Source of the DNA: Aldrovandia affinis
Taxonomy: Eukaryota > Chordata > Actinopteri > Notacanthiformes > Halosauridae
Length of the DNA stretch: 64,000 bases
Direction: 5' to 3'
NCBI GenBank assembly: GCA_029706075.1
Contig: JAINUG010000002.1
Span: forward strand, 1,126,314 to 1,190,313
Within the stretch, counting starts at the first letter, position 1. Each line of letters begins with the position of its first letter. Made by a program: the position numbers and the translations under genes. The notes under the pieces are model-generated. The model had not been told where the DNA came from, did not search any database, and saw only the letters and a program-made list of their open reading frames with translations. Positions 1 through 11,997 of the stretch are shown here, one piece after another.

Positions 1-140
1 GGACGGGTATCAGCTGCTGTGTGGTCTGGCATCGCAGAGAACAGCTCCCCCAACAGCACAGGGGTGGTACATCGTTCTCTGCGATTTGCTAAACGAATGG
101 TTTGTAGGGTGCGGGCACTGCAGTACGTAACAAGGCCTAC

Positions 141-492
141 CGTGCAGGGCGTCTTCTGCACCCCCGACTGGATTTTGAAGGCGGCTGCGCTGATGTCCTC
201 GAAGCGCAGGTACTCGGCCGGGGCCTTGGGCACAGCCTTGGTCTCGCTCCCCCGCTTCTTGGCGAGTTTGGGCGTGGGCATCAGCTGGGGCTCGGGCCGC
301 TGCGCCACCTTGGCCTCCCAGGTCTGCACATCCCCATTCAGGCACTCCTCCTCCCCAAAGTCCTTGAGCCGCTCTGGGTGGATGAGCGTTGGTCTGCGGG
401 CCAGGCAGCCATTGCCAACAGGCCCGTCCTTATGGCACCACCCATCCTGCAGGGCGCTGTCCTTCCTATTGGCTCCTATGCGCTCCTCCTCA
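141..492 (-). CDS. Exon of a threonine dehydratase-like (PLP fold type II) gene, start of the enzyme domain
   Basis: On the minus strand this exon follows a pyrimidine-rich tract ending in GACAG (acceptor, exon starts at 492) and ends at ACG|GTAGGC (donor, exon ends at 141). It carries one leading base plus 117 open codons. The first two thirds are low in recognisable structure and rich in charged residues (runs such as LIHPERLKDFGEEECLNGD and QLMPTPKLAKKRGSETK). The last part, EYLRFEDISAAAFKIQ followed by SGVQKTPCT, resembles the start of the catalytic domain in threonine/serine dehydratases of the TdcB/serine racemase type, where a 'DI-AA--I---V-KTP' segment precedes the substrate loop. The PLP lysine would lie in a later exon left of the window. 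The upstream partner exon (2958-3341) ends with two codon bases, which match the single leading base here. The domain call is from memory of the family; phase and frame are read directly. Alternatives are another fold-II PLP enzyme. Confidence 0.6.
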
Positions 493-2957
493 CTGTCAAA
501 GAGGACGAGGAAACGCTCTTATTGGTCACCTTCTGAATGCACTTCCTGGATGAGAAGGAAACTGAGCTTGTGGCTCTTACTTAATTTAATAGCTAAGACA
601 CTTTGTCAGAGTTAAGGACAAAGTGTCTTAGCAATTAATTTGTTTAGTATTTGTTTAGTATTTTAAATCTATTTCTGAACATTATGATTTCATCCGTGTA
701 CAAGTAGCATCAGAACCACCATGTTCTCTTGAAGTTCAGGAAACATTCATTTCGACAACAAACGCATCACATTTCAGCGTGGATGTGATGTCTAAATGTG
801 AAGGAGAGGACATCTGGCCTGGGCCTTTCTGGCACAACCACAACAGGAAGGGAAGATGACCAGTCCTAATGAGATCCAATCAAAAAACAAAACCAGGGAC
901 AAAACACTGCATGGCAGAAATGTCTGTCTGCAAATAAATAAGTCTGTAACATGTAACATGTCCACGGAAAAACGGAAAAACATTTCAGTGGGGTGTTTTA
1001 CATGGGGGGTGTGGGTTCACAGGTGAAGCTAATGTTTAGCTGCAGAATATACACACACACACACACATATGGATATATATTATAGGCATTTACCTCACCA
1101 GTACTGTATAAATACTTGTACAGTACTTTGTACAAACGTGGCAAACATTAGTTTAGCTTCTTCACCATTTGGAGTGGCACTGTCCCACATCACAGGGACA
1201 AACAAGAACCAGAGGAGAGGGAAGAGGAGGCAGAAGGCGTGGTGTAGCCGCGTGGATGGAGAAAGAGGCGGGAGAGAGGAAGGAGATTGAAAACGGCCTT
1301 TCAGGGCACCGTCCTGGGAGCGGCGTCCACGTATGGCGTAGATTATCCCCCGCGCAGTCTGGAGCTGAATGGCGGTGACCTTGCGCTTAACACAATAAGG
1401 GATAAGCCGCGGAGGTCACCCCACACAAGTTAACGCTACCTCAGCGCCGCAGTAAATAATATCCGAGGGAGGGCACAACCTCGCAATGCCAAGCACAGGC
1501 AACGCGGGCAACACGTCTCTGCTCCCTTTCTCTTTCTTTCTTTTTTTGGCGTGGCCTCATAGAGGGAGAAGTGGAACTCATAACCTGATCTTCGTGACCC
1601 CTGATGATGTAACAGAGCCACCCAGCTGGGCCGGGCTCCAGCCCTCCCCTCCCCGGAGGCTTCTCAAGTCAAACAGTGATAAAGTTCCTGAAGCAGGAAC
1701 ACAGGGAGGGCCTCCTGGCCGTGTTCAGCACCGCGGCCTCCTCGTTCGGCTGTCACTTCGCTCAGCGGGACCCCCAGGCACACCGGAGTTTGGGCCTTGA
1801 AACGTTTCGAGATTTCAGCGGTAGAGCGTTCCCCAAAGATGGCTTCAGAAATGTGATATGACGAGAGTGAACAAAGAGGAGAGGGTTCAGAAGTGAACGT
1901 TGGTCTGGTCTGTTAAAGTCAATGGGCCTTTCATGTGACCCCTGCCTTCAAATTGTATGCATAAATAAAGATCGCTTAAATGTTTTGCAATGCGTTTACA
2001 AGTCTCGCTGTAAATTCTGTGCAAGCTAGTAAGTAAAAGTTAAGTAAATTAAGTAAAAATGTACCTGGAGCTAGTGATGTTTTGACATCAGACAACACAA
2101 TTGTTTTCAATGAATGGATCATTAATAAGTATGACTTACAATCATCTTCTTTTTTTAAAATATATATAATTTTTTCTGTTATTCCCCCATTTTTATCCCC
2201 ACTTTTTTTCTCTCTCTTTTTTCATGCTAATGATCCACTCCCTCATATGAGAACTCGCTGCCGTAGTCTGGCCAGTAGCGAGAGCTACACTGCCTCCTTC
2301 GAGCCGGTGCCCGCCTAAAGCCTGGCTTTTTATTCCTCCCCCCAGGGGCGGACAGCCAATTGCTGCCCCATAGTGGCACTCCCGGCCAGAGCCGAAACTG
2401 GCACGACCAGTGCAATCGAACCCCGGCCTCGAATGCTCTTACCGCTAGACCATGCGGGAGGATTGATCATCTTCTTAAAATGAGTACATAGACGCATAAC
2501 ATACATTTGTTTCGTTTGAGTTCTCCCTTTTTTAAAAGAAAGAAAAAAGAAGAAATCTTTTCCAATATTGTGTATGACAATCAAAAGTGAGTAATCAGCA
2601 ATACTACAGGAGACCACCAGGTGGAGCCCATGGGACTGACCACCATTTGTAACAGTTTATGGATCCATTTCGCAACCTTTCCCCCAATGCTATTATTATC
2701 ACCTTCCCTGTCTCTGCTTGACATACTCAAACTCGAACAGAAACCTGTCAACCCCAACCTTTCCCTTTCTACCAGGCTCTGCCGTCATTCTTCTCACACA
2801 AAATGCACTCCTCTTTCCTATCTCGCCACTTTACATTTTTTCCACCCTCCTTATTTTCTCTCTTTTTTTCTTCCTAAACCTGTCCATTTCTTTCTCAGCC
2901 TCTGATTCTGATCCAGAGGGCCTGTAATTTTCTGGGGTTGGGGGAGGGAGGGTTTAC
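493..2957 (-). other. Intron of the dehydratase-like gene
   Basis: This stretch lies between the donor at 2957/2956 (GTAAAC) and the acceptor at 494/493. It contains one inserted SINE (2152-2465), a short CA run near 1053-1070 and pyrimidine-rich tracts. I see no further exon that would keep the phase. The small open frames here have no recognisable protein character. Confidence 0.5.
2141..2476 (-). mobile_element. tRNA-derived SINE with target-site duplication
   Basis: Minus-strand SINE of the same family as 22607-22990. Read on the minus strand it starts CTCCCGCATGGTCTAGCGGT (tRNA A-box-like) with a B-box-like GGGTTCGATTGC. The body CCACTATGGGGCAGCAATTG and GGCTGTCCGCCCC and the tail match the other copy. 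The 11-base direct repeat ATCATCTTCTT flanks it at 2141-2151 and 2466-2476, so the insertion boundaries are about 2152-2465. The copy is moderately diverged. Confidence 0.75.
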
Positions 2958-3341
2958 CTGCAGAAGAACAGCAGGATGAAGGACAGGGCCAAGCGAAGGA
3001 GGAGGCTCACCACACTTTGGAAGGAAGGCAGGAGAAGGTCAGGCTCCAGGCGTGAGAGGCTGTCCCGGGGGTCGGGAAGAGCGTCTAAATCCTCTGCAAG
3101 TGGAGGGGTGGGTGGAGGAGGTGGGGGCAGAGCTGGACGAGGAAGAGGAGGATGAGGGTTGGGCAGTACTACGGGAGCTGGGGCAGGGGGCGCCGGGGGC
3201 TCAGGGAGATACAGGGGAGGCCACTGGGCTGCGGAGTCTCGAGGTGCAGTGTCCCACCTTTGCCAGAAGGGGTCGTACTCCTCGCTGTCGCTGAAGCCCA
3301 CCCTCGGGGGATCCGTCCCACTGGTACGTGTAGTAGAAGAG
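2958..3341 (-). CDS. Proline-rich exon ending in a predicted membrane helix, upstream exon of the dehydratase-like gene
   Basis: Read on the minus strand the exon is open from an AG at 3343/3342 to the donor TGCAG|GTAAAC at 2958. It encodes an acidic/aromatic start (GFSDSEEYDPFWQRWD), about 50 residues very rich in proline (PPAPPAPAPVV, PPPPPPTPP), an acidic stretch, and a hydrophobic segment of about 20 residues (SVVSLLLRLALSFILLFF) that could be a transmembrane helix or membrane anchor. It ends with AG of a Ser codon completed by T of exon 141-492 (phase match). A second, stronger-looking acceptor (CTCTCTCCAG) at 3361 would extend the exon to 3360. In that extension the frame used here has an immediate TGA, whereas another frame reads MNFATQLFYYTYQWDGSPE. 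The 5' boundary and start are therefore unsettled. I do not recognise this protein segment from other families. Confidence 0.5.
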
Positions 3342-3360
3342 CTGGGTGGCGAAGTTCATC

Positions 3361-6300
3361 CTGGAGAGAGTGGAGCCGGGGGAGTGAGAGAAGCGCAGTC
3401 CCAAACTACGCTGTGCTGTGTGTGTGTGTGTGCGTGTGCGCGCACGCGTTTGCAGGTATGGGTGTCTACCTGAGTGACAACGTGGTGACCGCGAGTGCTC
3501 GCGCTGTGAAACTGCGCTGCCCTCTTACCTCCCCGTGGCTATTTAAGGACAGATTACTGCAGGCACGTGCCGGTCAAGCCACCTCCCTTTCCAGCGCACT
3601 ATTCCTGTCCCAGACCTGGATTAACCCCCCCTCTGACATGTGCTAACGAGAGTCACAAAGGGGACGGATGGAGGCTTAGCATTCATCAAGGGGCCAATGA
3701 TCTCGGGCCCCCCCCGGGAGACAGAGAGATCTGCACCGTGGGTGATCACCTGGGACCACTCCTGTTAGTCTGTTCTCCATCATTTTTTTATTCATTTTTT
3801 CATTTTTCATTTTTTTTTTGTTGCCCACCCTCCCCCTCCCCACAAGCCCGCCGCTCATCCTCGGAGTGAAGCCAGTCTCTCTCTCTGTCCTTAAAGCATG
3901 TCCAGATCAGAGATCGCAGCGCCCCCTGCGCCTCATGTCCCCACACGCACACACACTTGCCAGGCTTCCCTGTGGCCCGCGCCACGCACTGCTGCAGTGC
4001 ACTGCGTCCTCACACCTGGCTGTGAAGTTGGGTTCATGGGTTCAACCAACATTTGTGCTTAACTTTGACTCTCAATTAAAAGTGTTAATGAAATCTGAAA
4101 TCACCAAATTGATCTTGAGCCAGGGTTAAGGACAATTGGTTTTAAATCCAGGCCTATTTACAATGTCTTATAAATGATTTGTTTAAGTGATTCTATTTGT
4201 TTAAGTGATTCTATTTGTTATTATCAATACCAGGTCCAGAGTGCCAGGTCCAGTGTTCGCCACCTCTAAATCACCAAGTAGATGTGCCTTGCCGTTTAGC
4301 TGTGTGAGCTCACTCAACATGACGTGGCACGTCTCATCCCCAAATCATCTTGGCTCTAGAGAAGTGGCTCACAGTCAGGTCAAATGTGGCTCACAGCCAG
4401 GTCAAATGTGTCCGGGCATAAGCTTGGTTCTGAGTTTGATTCACGTCTCAGAATCACAAATAAAGAAGTGCAGATAGCAGAGTCACTGACGTTACAGATC
4501 CTAGAAGATACATGGCACAGTTCCCAGAATCCTCTGAGTAGTTGTCTTTCTGTATAGCTATAGACCTTTTTTTTCCCAGCCTCAGAAATATTGGGACACA
4601 GAGGCAAACAGAGCACTGAGGGTAAAAGAACATTTTGCTCCTAAGGCAGCGGACTATTAGTGAATCATATCAAACCAGGCGATCAGCCCTTTTTCAAATG
4701 TGTTTCATATTTTGATCAAACATCTACAATCGATCAATCAATGATGACTTCTGTATCCGAACAAAGAACCCCAGAAGTCCGGGATGGTACAGACAGACAG
4801 GAGCTCAGTGCCTCACTCTAACAGATGGTAGGATGGCTCAGTCTGTTTGGGTGCAAGGTATCGCCAGGTATCCCACCCCCCTCCAACCAACCCCCCACAA
4901 TCCACTGCTTCCAGGAAGAGGATTCATGCCTGCTGGGTTCACTACCTGTGGATCTGTCGCTGGGAACCTCCTCCTTTGACCAGATGACTGCTGGTGGGAC
5001 TTCCTGCCAGGCAACATTAGCCACGTGGCTTCCTCGCTGCAGCGTGATCGCCCAAATTAGTTGGACTTCTGTCGTAGGCTTTGCATGGTCATTAACATAG
5101 CTAATGCCGTTACCTGTTATTTCGTGATGGCATTTTCATTGCAACCCTATCTTGTTAGCTAGCCAGACTGTAACTAGGGAGCTAGCTAATTTGTACTCGC
5201 AAAGCCATTAGGTCAGAAGCCATAGAGAAGCAAGACGGTTGAGCGTTTTTTTCTAGCTCAAAAACGAGAAAATCTATGGTTAAGTCCACAAGATCTGTAT
5301 AAACAGAAAGCTAGACGGAAATATCAAGCAAGCATTAAATCTCAGATGTGGTTATCAATTTGTTAATTCATGAGTCAGCATGTCCAGCAGATGTTAAGAA
5401 GAAAATGGAGACTTCTGTGCCCCACAAAAATAATTGACGAGATAGTGGACGAGATAGTGTTAGCCATTGAAATCCATTCAGTAGTTAGTCGTGGGCCAAC
5501 CATATGAACCCTGCCCAAAAGTCACACAGTTTTAAGTGTATGTCATTCTGGTTAAAAAAGAGAGAGAGAGAAAGAGAGAGACAGCGCTATAGAGCCGATC
5601 TCGTCCAACCGTCTGCCCCCACGGCAACCAAGCCATCTGTCACATCGCGGGTCACCGTGACGGCTTGAGTGACCACCAGCAGGGACCACGTCCTCTTCCA
5701 ATGTCTCCATTAAAGTGCGCTTAGCGAACAGCAAGTCTGTCTGTGTTTACCTTTAGCCCTGCGGGGATTTAGTGGCAATGAGATCCGCGCTTCTGACATG
5801 TTACCTGCCCTGCCCCCAACCCCCCCTAAGGAAAGAGTAACTCGAGTAACAACTAATAAATAAAAAACTTTTCATTTGTTCAGAAATCGATTATACGGTT
5901 CCAGGGCTGTTTCTGCTTCCCCAATTACTGCACCTCTCCATTCGGAATTTATGTTATTTCCCAAGTGAGAGACAGCAACAAGGGTATTCGAAAACAAAAT
6001 TGTGCTGTCAACCAATATTTCCCAGCATACAGTAACACCACTTGACTGGAATTACTATGTTGGGTTAAAGTGTAACCAGGGGTTGTTTTCCTATTTCCTA
6101 ATGGCTCATAACTCAGCAGTAAAGGGCTAATGGTTCGTAACTAAGCAGTGAAGGGCTAATGGCTCATAACTCAGCATGACATTGTCTCTCCTGGATGGGG
6201 ACGGGGGGGTGCTGTTGGCTTCTTTCCTGATGCCCATCCGGATACAACGCTTATGAATCAAGGTGCTCCTTCACTTACCGAACTTTCCTCGCTCTCGCCT

Positions 6301-7071
6301 GTCTCTAGTGTCGTCCCTCTTCCTCTTCTGTTTCTCCCCCTTTCCCTCTCTTTTATTTCTCTCAACCCCCCTCTCCATGTCTCTCCATCAATTACCCTCT
6401 CAGCCCCTCTCTCTCTCTCTCTCCTTGGTTTCTTTCCCCAAGAGTCACAGTACAACACTGTGTGCTTTGTACACTGTGTCCACCGGAGTCCCTGGAATTT
6501 TAATGTTTTTACTGTCAAATATTTCTCATTTTTTCACCTTCTTCTTTTGACATTTAATATAATATTGATTAATGGGAGTAGTCAGATTTTGAGTAATGTT
6601 AATAATAAGGATTAGCCATATTTCCCCATGAGATATGTTAGCGGTGAGCTGTCCACTCAGTCTGCGTACCACACTGCTTCCTCGTCACTCCACACAGAAT
6701 GTTAACATTTCATGTGATTTTTTCCCCCTCCAGACTGGATTCATATTTGGGGCAGAATAAATATATTCCAGCTCCTCCTAGATTCCCACATCACTACCCA
6801 ACTGCATCAGTCACCTCCCCCTTTGCTCTCCCCCCCCCCCCACACACACACTAATCCCCCCTCCCAGAAAGGAAATTTTGTTCAAAGTTTAATGTTTTCA
6901 TTAGGAAACTAGGCGAAACTTGGAGCTCTCTCTCTCTCTCCCCCTTCCCCTCTCTCTCTTTCTATCTCTCCCTCCCCTTTGTCTCTCTCTCCCCCCTCTC
7001 TTTCTCTTTCTCTCTCTTCCCCCTTCCTCTCCCTCCCTCTATCCCTCCCTCTCTCTCTCTCTCTATTACAG
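3361..7071. other. Region between the dehydratase-like gene and plac9
   Basis: The dehydratase-like gene is transcribed leftward and plac9 rightward, so this 3.7-kb interval should hold the first exon and promoter of the former and possibly 5' sequence of the latter; I cannot place either. It contains a short TG/CG run (3418-3448), an 18-base direct duplication of 'tgtttaagtgattctatt' near 4180-4217, GA-rich sequence near 5562-5582, a 29-bp triplicate (6101-6176) and long pyrimidine tracts (6300-6430 and 6930-7065). No convincing exon was seen. Confidence 0.35.
6101..6176. repeat. 29-bp minisatellite, about 2.6 copies
   Basis: The unit begins ATGGCTCATAACTCAGCAGT and restarts at 6130 and 6159, an exact 29-base spacing with a few substitutions in the middle copy. 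Confidence 0.85.
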
Positions 7072-7145
7072 ATCATGTGCATGCCATGGCTCACTCTTGC
7101 CCTCTCCTGCTGCAGGGACTCACACCCGGGTTCCAGGTCTCCACC

Positions 7146-7209
7146 ATGGCCCGGCCCTCCCCCGTCTCGCTCGGACTCCTGCTCCTCCTGATTGGCCAGG
7201 CATTGACAG
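7146..7209 (+). CDS. plac9: plac9 coding exon 1 (signal peptide)
   Basis: The ATG at 7146 lies in a strong Kozak context (CCACCATGG). It encodes MARPSPVSLG, then LLLLLIGQAL and T, a typical signal peptide with hydrophobic core LGLLLLLIGQAL. The donor is CAG|GTAGGA after 7209, leaving one base (phase 1). An in-frame ATG at 7077 would add 23 residues in front of the signal peptide; I prefer 7146 because of its context and because the signal then sits at the N-terminus. Confidence 0.8.
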
Positions 7210-7577
7210 GTAGGAGACCAGGCAATCCGCTCCTGGGTGGCACCTGGTCGAGGTGGGATAGCTACATAGACACATTTGACTGTCAGAACAGTGCAGCATT
7301 TCGCTCCCAGTGAAACTCTGTTGCAATCATCTGATGCCTTGAGTTCTGTGTGTGCCTCTCGCATTGAGGAATTTGAAGAGGTTTTTTTTGTTTGATAGAA
7401 TGTTCAGATGAATACTGTATCTCTCTCGTATTGTGCCTCAGATTTGTAGAGAATTGCATCATCTTCTTCTAAGGTCTGGCAAAGTTATTTTTTCTTCGTC
7501 TGAAGGTATATGTGGTGGAGAGGCACATTTTGCAATGAGACATTTTGCCGAGTGTACATGTTTGTATTGTATATCTG

Positions 7578-7579
<2 letters not shown>

Positions 7580-7646
<67 letters not shown>
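7580..7646. repeat. (TG)n microsatellite
   Basis: About 33 uninterrupted TG units inside plac9 intron 1. The apparent Cys-Val and His-Thr open frames across it are repeat artefacts. Confidence 0.97.
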
Positions 7647-7649
<3 letters not shown>

Positions 7650-8466
7650 AGTGATTTAGTGACTAGAATGGTTGAGAATTGTGTAAAATAGATGATGAGT
7701 CCTTCAGTTGTGTTCCATGTTTTTCTTCTCTGGGACATTTCCACACATTGCAGTGTGAGATTAGCCAGCGTGATCAGCCAGCCCAGGAGCGCTGCCAGAT
7801 CTCTGTGTCTGTTTCACTCGTATGCATGCTGTAGCCATTCAACTGCTATTACTCTTTGTTTGCCAGCGTTAACAGCAACAACAACAACAAACACCGCACA
7901 ACAATATGTACAGAGTGCACATTCACCTCTCCCTTTCCCTCTGTCACTTCAATGACCATTCAGAGAAACCAGAGATGATTTTGGCCATTTTGACTGCATG
8001 AGTGACCTCACCCAATGTGAACGTGAAAACATAATCAAAAGCACACAAACAGGCAGGAGCTGCTGCCTTATTCCCTTCCTCCAGCTGCAATACAGCTGCA
8101 GTGTATTGATCCAGGACATTTGCAGAGAGCCTGGAAAATCTGAACTCAACCCTCCCCACCCCACCGCCACCCCCGTCCACATGGGGATAGGCCCCCTGTA
8201 AGGGTAAACTCCAGTCTGTCTCCGTTTCCAAATCAAACAGCCCGTTATCCCACCAGGCTGAAACCGAAGCTGTGTTGTTGGTTACTCTCTGAGCTCTGCT
8301 GGGTTGCATGGTGTGAGAGCTTGGCTCAGAGTAATCGCAGGCTGCTGTGTTTTTACTTCCTGTGCGTCGGGGGGCTTTTCTTCAGCCCCGCGTGACGGCT
8401 GCAGCAGGACGTGCAATTCCCCACAACATACAGTCAACATACATTACACATATTCTGTATTACAGT

Positions 8467-8523
8467 ACACACACACACACACCCACACACATGCAGACAC
8501 ACACACAACACATGCAGGCGCAT

Positions 8524-8570
<47 letters not shown>

Positions 8571-8645
8571 CAGACACACACAAATGCAGGCACACACACA
8601 CACACACACACACAACACATACACACACACACACACACACACAAA
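8467..8645. repeat. Compound (CA)n microsatellite cluster
   Basis: Several CA blocks interrupted by ATGCAG and AACACATG inserts; the 'acacatgcag' interruption recurs several times, suggesting local duplication of the array. Confidence 0.95.
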
Positions 8646-9898
8646 CAAACACATACACGCATGTATGTTGGCACCCGCGGACGTTCACACTCTGAAAGAC
8701 ATTTACAACAGTGGCGTTGGCATCTTTTACACTCACCTCTGCTGTTCTTTTGTAATATGTGTGTGTAGTATATCTGGAATATTTCAAGGTCCTTGTTGCA
8801 CCTGGCCTATAAATATGTTCCCTTCATAGTTGTTCCTATTCACAAATCAGCTCATGACAAGTAGGATAATAAAGGCTTCTTAACATTGACCTTCACAGCC
8901 TCCAAATCACAGGACGCTAACAACCGATACCATGAGTGGAGCCCTTTTCTGGTCATGCGTGTTACATGCAGTGCGTTTAATATGCGAAGCGGCGTTGTGA
9001 GGGTCATGGGAATTGCCCGCAGAATGTTTTTACGCCCAACGCCCACGGCAGCGTGAACGAGCCTCACAGCAGAGCGCCGAAGAGGCGGTTGTCAGCCTGG
9101 TCGGGACGTTATTAATCCAGTAGCTTTTACAGCGGTCTTAACGAGAGCCACTGTGTGCGTTCATAGATCAAAGCCAGTGAGAAAGCAATGAAACACTTAC
9201 GGCCTCAAAGACAGAATGCTTAATCAAATGCTGAGCAGCCATGGGTTTGGATGAGATGTGCCCATTGGAAAACCAATAACACCTCTATATATGAGTCAAC
9301 ACTAGGCCCCACCTTCTGCCCCACCCACTGTTCCGCCTGCTCTTTGCCGCCAGCATCCTCTTTGACAGAGCTATTTCTTTCCACACAATGGCTGGGGACA
9401 GGATTGCGGTCGAGTAAACTGATCCTGGACCAGCTCTTTAGTGGTGTGAGCCAACGCTGTGGTGACGTGAGCTGTCAGAGTTTCAGCACTAATAGGAAAC
9501 ATGTGAAGGAGTCTGTAGGACAGAGAGGTTGTGGGTGAGAGGAGGGGAGAGAGAGAAAGAGAGAGAGGGAGAGAGAGAGAGAGTGCACTTCCTCCTCTAT
9601 TGCATAAAATATGCAAAAATAAGAAATGAATATTTCAATACATTTTCACCTATTATAAAGAAGAAAAACTACAAATCCTGTTAGAAGGACCAACAGCTCC
9701 AATTGCGGCAAAATATGTTTCAACCTGCCATAGACTGAGGGACACTGAGTGAGCACCAAAATACAAAAATAAATAAATAAATAATATAATTATTTTTATT
9801 AATTATATACAGTATATATATACGTATATATATATTTTATTTTTATTTTTATAAAATAAATAAAAAATGTAATTTATTATTATTATTATTGTACTTGT

Positions 9899-9903
9899 TA
9901 TCA

Positions 9904-9950
<47 letters not shown>

Positions 9951-10125
9951 TTTTTATTTTGTTCAGTATTGTTGTTGTACTACAGTATAGTATAGCATTT
10001 ACTGATTTGTTATTTGTGTTAATGTTTTAATGTATTGTTTATGCATTGGCAATATTTACATATGTATTTCCTGCCAATAAAGCATCTTGAATTGAATTGA
10101 ATTGAATTGAAAGAGAGAGAGAGAG
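9899..10125 (+). repeat. (AT)n tract followed by a retroelement-like 3' tail
   Basis: An AT microsatellite (9911-9948) is followed by AT-rich sequence ending CCAATAAAGCATCTTGAATT and four GAATT-type repeats, then GA repeats. A polyadenylation-like AATAAAGC(A/C)-CTTG followed by a short tandem tail is typical of fish LINE/SINE 3' ends; similar ends occur near 52231 and 62448. Confidence 0.45.
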
Positions 10126-10376
10126 AGGATGAGTAAGACATTACATTTACAATTTACCTTTTCTCCCCACTCACTCACTCACTCCCCCACACACTAATTC
10201 ATTCACTCATTCACTTACTCCCCTCTCAGGATCAGGCTTGTCCAAAAGATGGGTGAATACAGCTGTTTCTTCACTTTAAATGGTCCTTTTCATCTCAGAA
10301 AAGCAGCTTTTAATAGACTTCACAGACCTCAGAACTTTCAGGGAGGTTACATCACTTTGTTCTTCCTTACGGACAT

Positions 10377-10570
10377 AGAACACACTGCTACTGTCAGCAC
10401 ACACCAACACACACAGAACACACTGCTACTGACAGCACACACCAACACACACAGAACACACTGCTACTGACAGCACACACCAACACACACAGAACACACT
10501 GCTACTGTCAACACACAGAGAACACACTGCTGCTGTCAGCACACATCAACACACACAGAACACACACTGA
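10377..10570. repeat. 38-bp minisatellite, about 5 copies
   Basis: The unit begins AGAACACACTGCTACTGACA, with starts at 10377 and 10415 and onward; later copies are shorter and diverged. Confidence 0.9.
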
Positions 10571-11244
10571 TTGTGGTGATTTTTTCATCAGGAATTTGCT
10601 GACTAAATTGTTTTTATAAGAGCAAAGAGACTGTGTAAATTCTGTCAAGTGACTGATTAAAGGGATTGGCATACCTAAGTGGAGAGTTACACAGGCATAA
10701 ATGAGAATGTATCATCACGATTACACAGGTACCCCTGAGAATGTATTATTTATTACCATTATGCTGGTATACCCGAGAATCAGTTTTTGTGCCATTTTAC
10801 AGGTGCCGAATGACAGAATAAAATGTCTTGTACATTCAGCTGTAGTTAATTTCTGTCCCCACAAGCTGATCCTGGATCAGATTTCGCCCCAGTAGTTGGG
10901 TTTTGGATTTGAGTAAGCTGACCCTGGATCAGTTTTGTGGAATCAAAAGCACCAGGAGCGTATCTCCTGGTGACTGATGGCATAACTCAGTCCAGGTTAT
11001 CACCAAAAACCTGTTGAGGAGATCTCATGCTAATTGGTCTATTGGGAGCGAAAGAGTAAGCCTTGGGCATTATTGGCTAAATAGCTTACTCTTCTTCTCT
11101 GAAGCTATCACTGCCTCTGCTATTTTCAAACAAAATGTCCCTTCCTTTTTGGGCCCCCACTACATACTTTTCTTTTTAAAATGGGACATGCTGTAAGGCT
11201 ACAGTAGCAAGCTCCACAGGCATCTATGTTTGTGTGTTAATTTT

Positions 11245-11391
11245 GGGCTATGATACACTATGATGCTGTCACTGACAACGCTTAGGTTGTGGCTTCGATT
11301 CCCATTGGGACCATATATACTGAAAAATGTATGCATTCACTACTGTAAATCACTTTGGCTAAAAGTGTCTCCTAAATGGCATATATTACAT
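11245..11391 (+). mobile_element. Decayed tRNA-derived SINE (V-SINE-like core)
   Basis: Plus strand. GACAACGCTTAGGTTGTGGC and TTCGATTCCC (B box) resemble the tRNA head of the copies at 22362 and 58649. The core 'cactttggctaaaagtgtct' plus CCTAAATGGC is the diverged complement of their GCCATTTAGCAGACGCTTTT segment. The A box is eroded. Confidence 0.65.
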
Positions 11392-11450
11392 TCACTCCAA
11401 CCAGGTAATAGCCAGGTCTTTTTTCTTTCTGCCTTTGATTTATGATTCAG

Positions 11451-11542
11451 GACCCCAATCTGAGCTCCTGCCGAGGGCTGACCAAGCTCCTGCCTGTAAG
11501 CAACACATTTCCCTCCATGACAGACTGGATGTAGTGGAAAAA
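11451..11542 (+). CDS. plac9: plac9 coding exon 2
   Basis: The acceptor is TTTATGATTCAG|GA and the donor GAAAAA|GTAAAT. Its 92 bases complete the Gly codon of exon 1 and end in phase 0. It encodes PQSELLPRADQAP, then ACKQHISLHD and RLDVVEK. The Cys and the RLDVVE start of the coiled coil are the family-defining part. Confidence 0.85.
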
Positions 11543-11997
11543 GTAAATACCAATGCTCCTACCAAGCAAACATGCAGGCACCCACGCATAAATGAAAAAA
11601 CATGCACACCCTTTAAAAGAATGTACAATTCACGCTTAGCTTTTGTTTTGGACAAGGCACTGAAAGCATTTAAAATCTCAGGCCTATCATAGACACTGCA
11701 TGTGTACACTGTGTATTTATGTCAGTTCATGTAGGCATCTTATTTTTTTTGTGCGAACAACGTTTTACGTTCTATTAGACATTTTAGCAAACAAACGCTT
11801 TTTGACAAACTGCAAATTGTTTAGTTTCAGAACCACTGAATGAGTTATTGCGGTAAGAGAAAGCATCTCCCATAGATCAGTGTGTGAGGCTCCACCCCCA
11901 GCCCCCCCACCTCTCTCTGTGTGTGTGTTCCTCAGAATCCCCTCCCTACCCCCAATAACACTGCTGCCCTTTGTGTCCCTGTCTCTGTCTCTGGCAG

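Larger units (their letters stand above)
7210..11450 (+). other. plac9: plac9 intron 1
   Basis: A 4.2-kb intron filled with simple repeats (TG at 7580-7646, CA clusters at 8467-8645, AT at 9911-9948), a 38-bp minisatellite (10377-10570), a retroelement-like 3' tail (9990-10125) and a decayed tRNA-SINE (11245-11391). No additional exon recognised. Confidence 0.7.

Noticed and set aside
8304-8829. His-Thr and Cys-Val open frames of 94-160 codons
   Set aside because: Pure translation of CA/TG repeats on both strands; no gene character.
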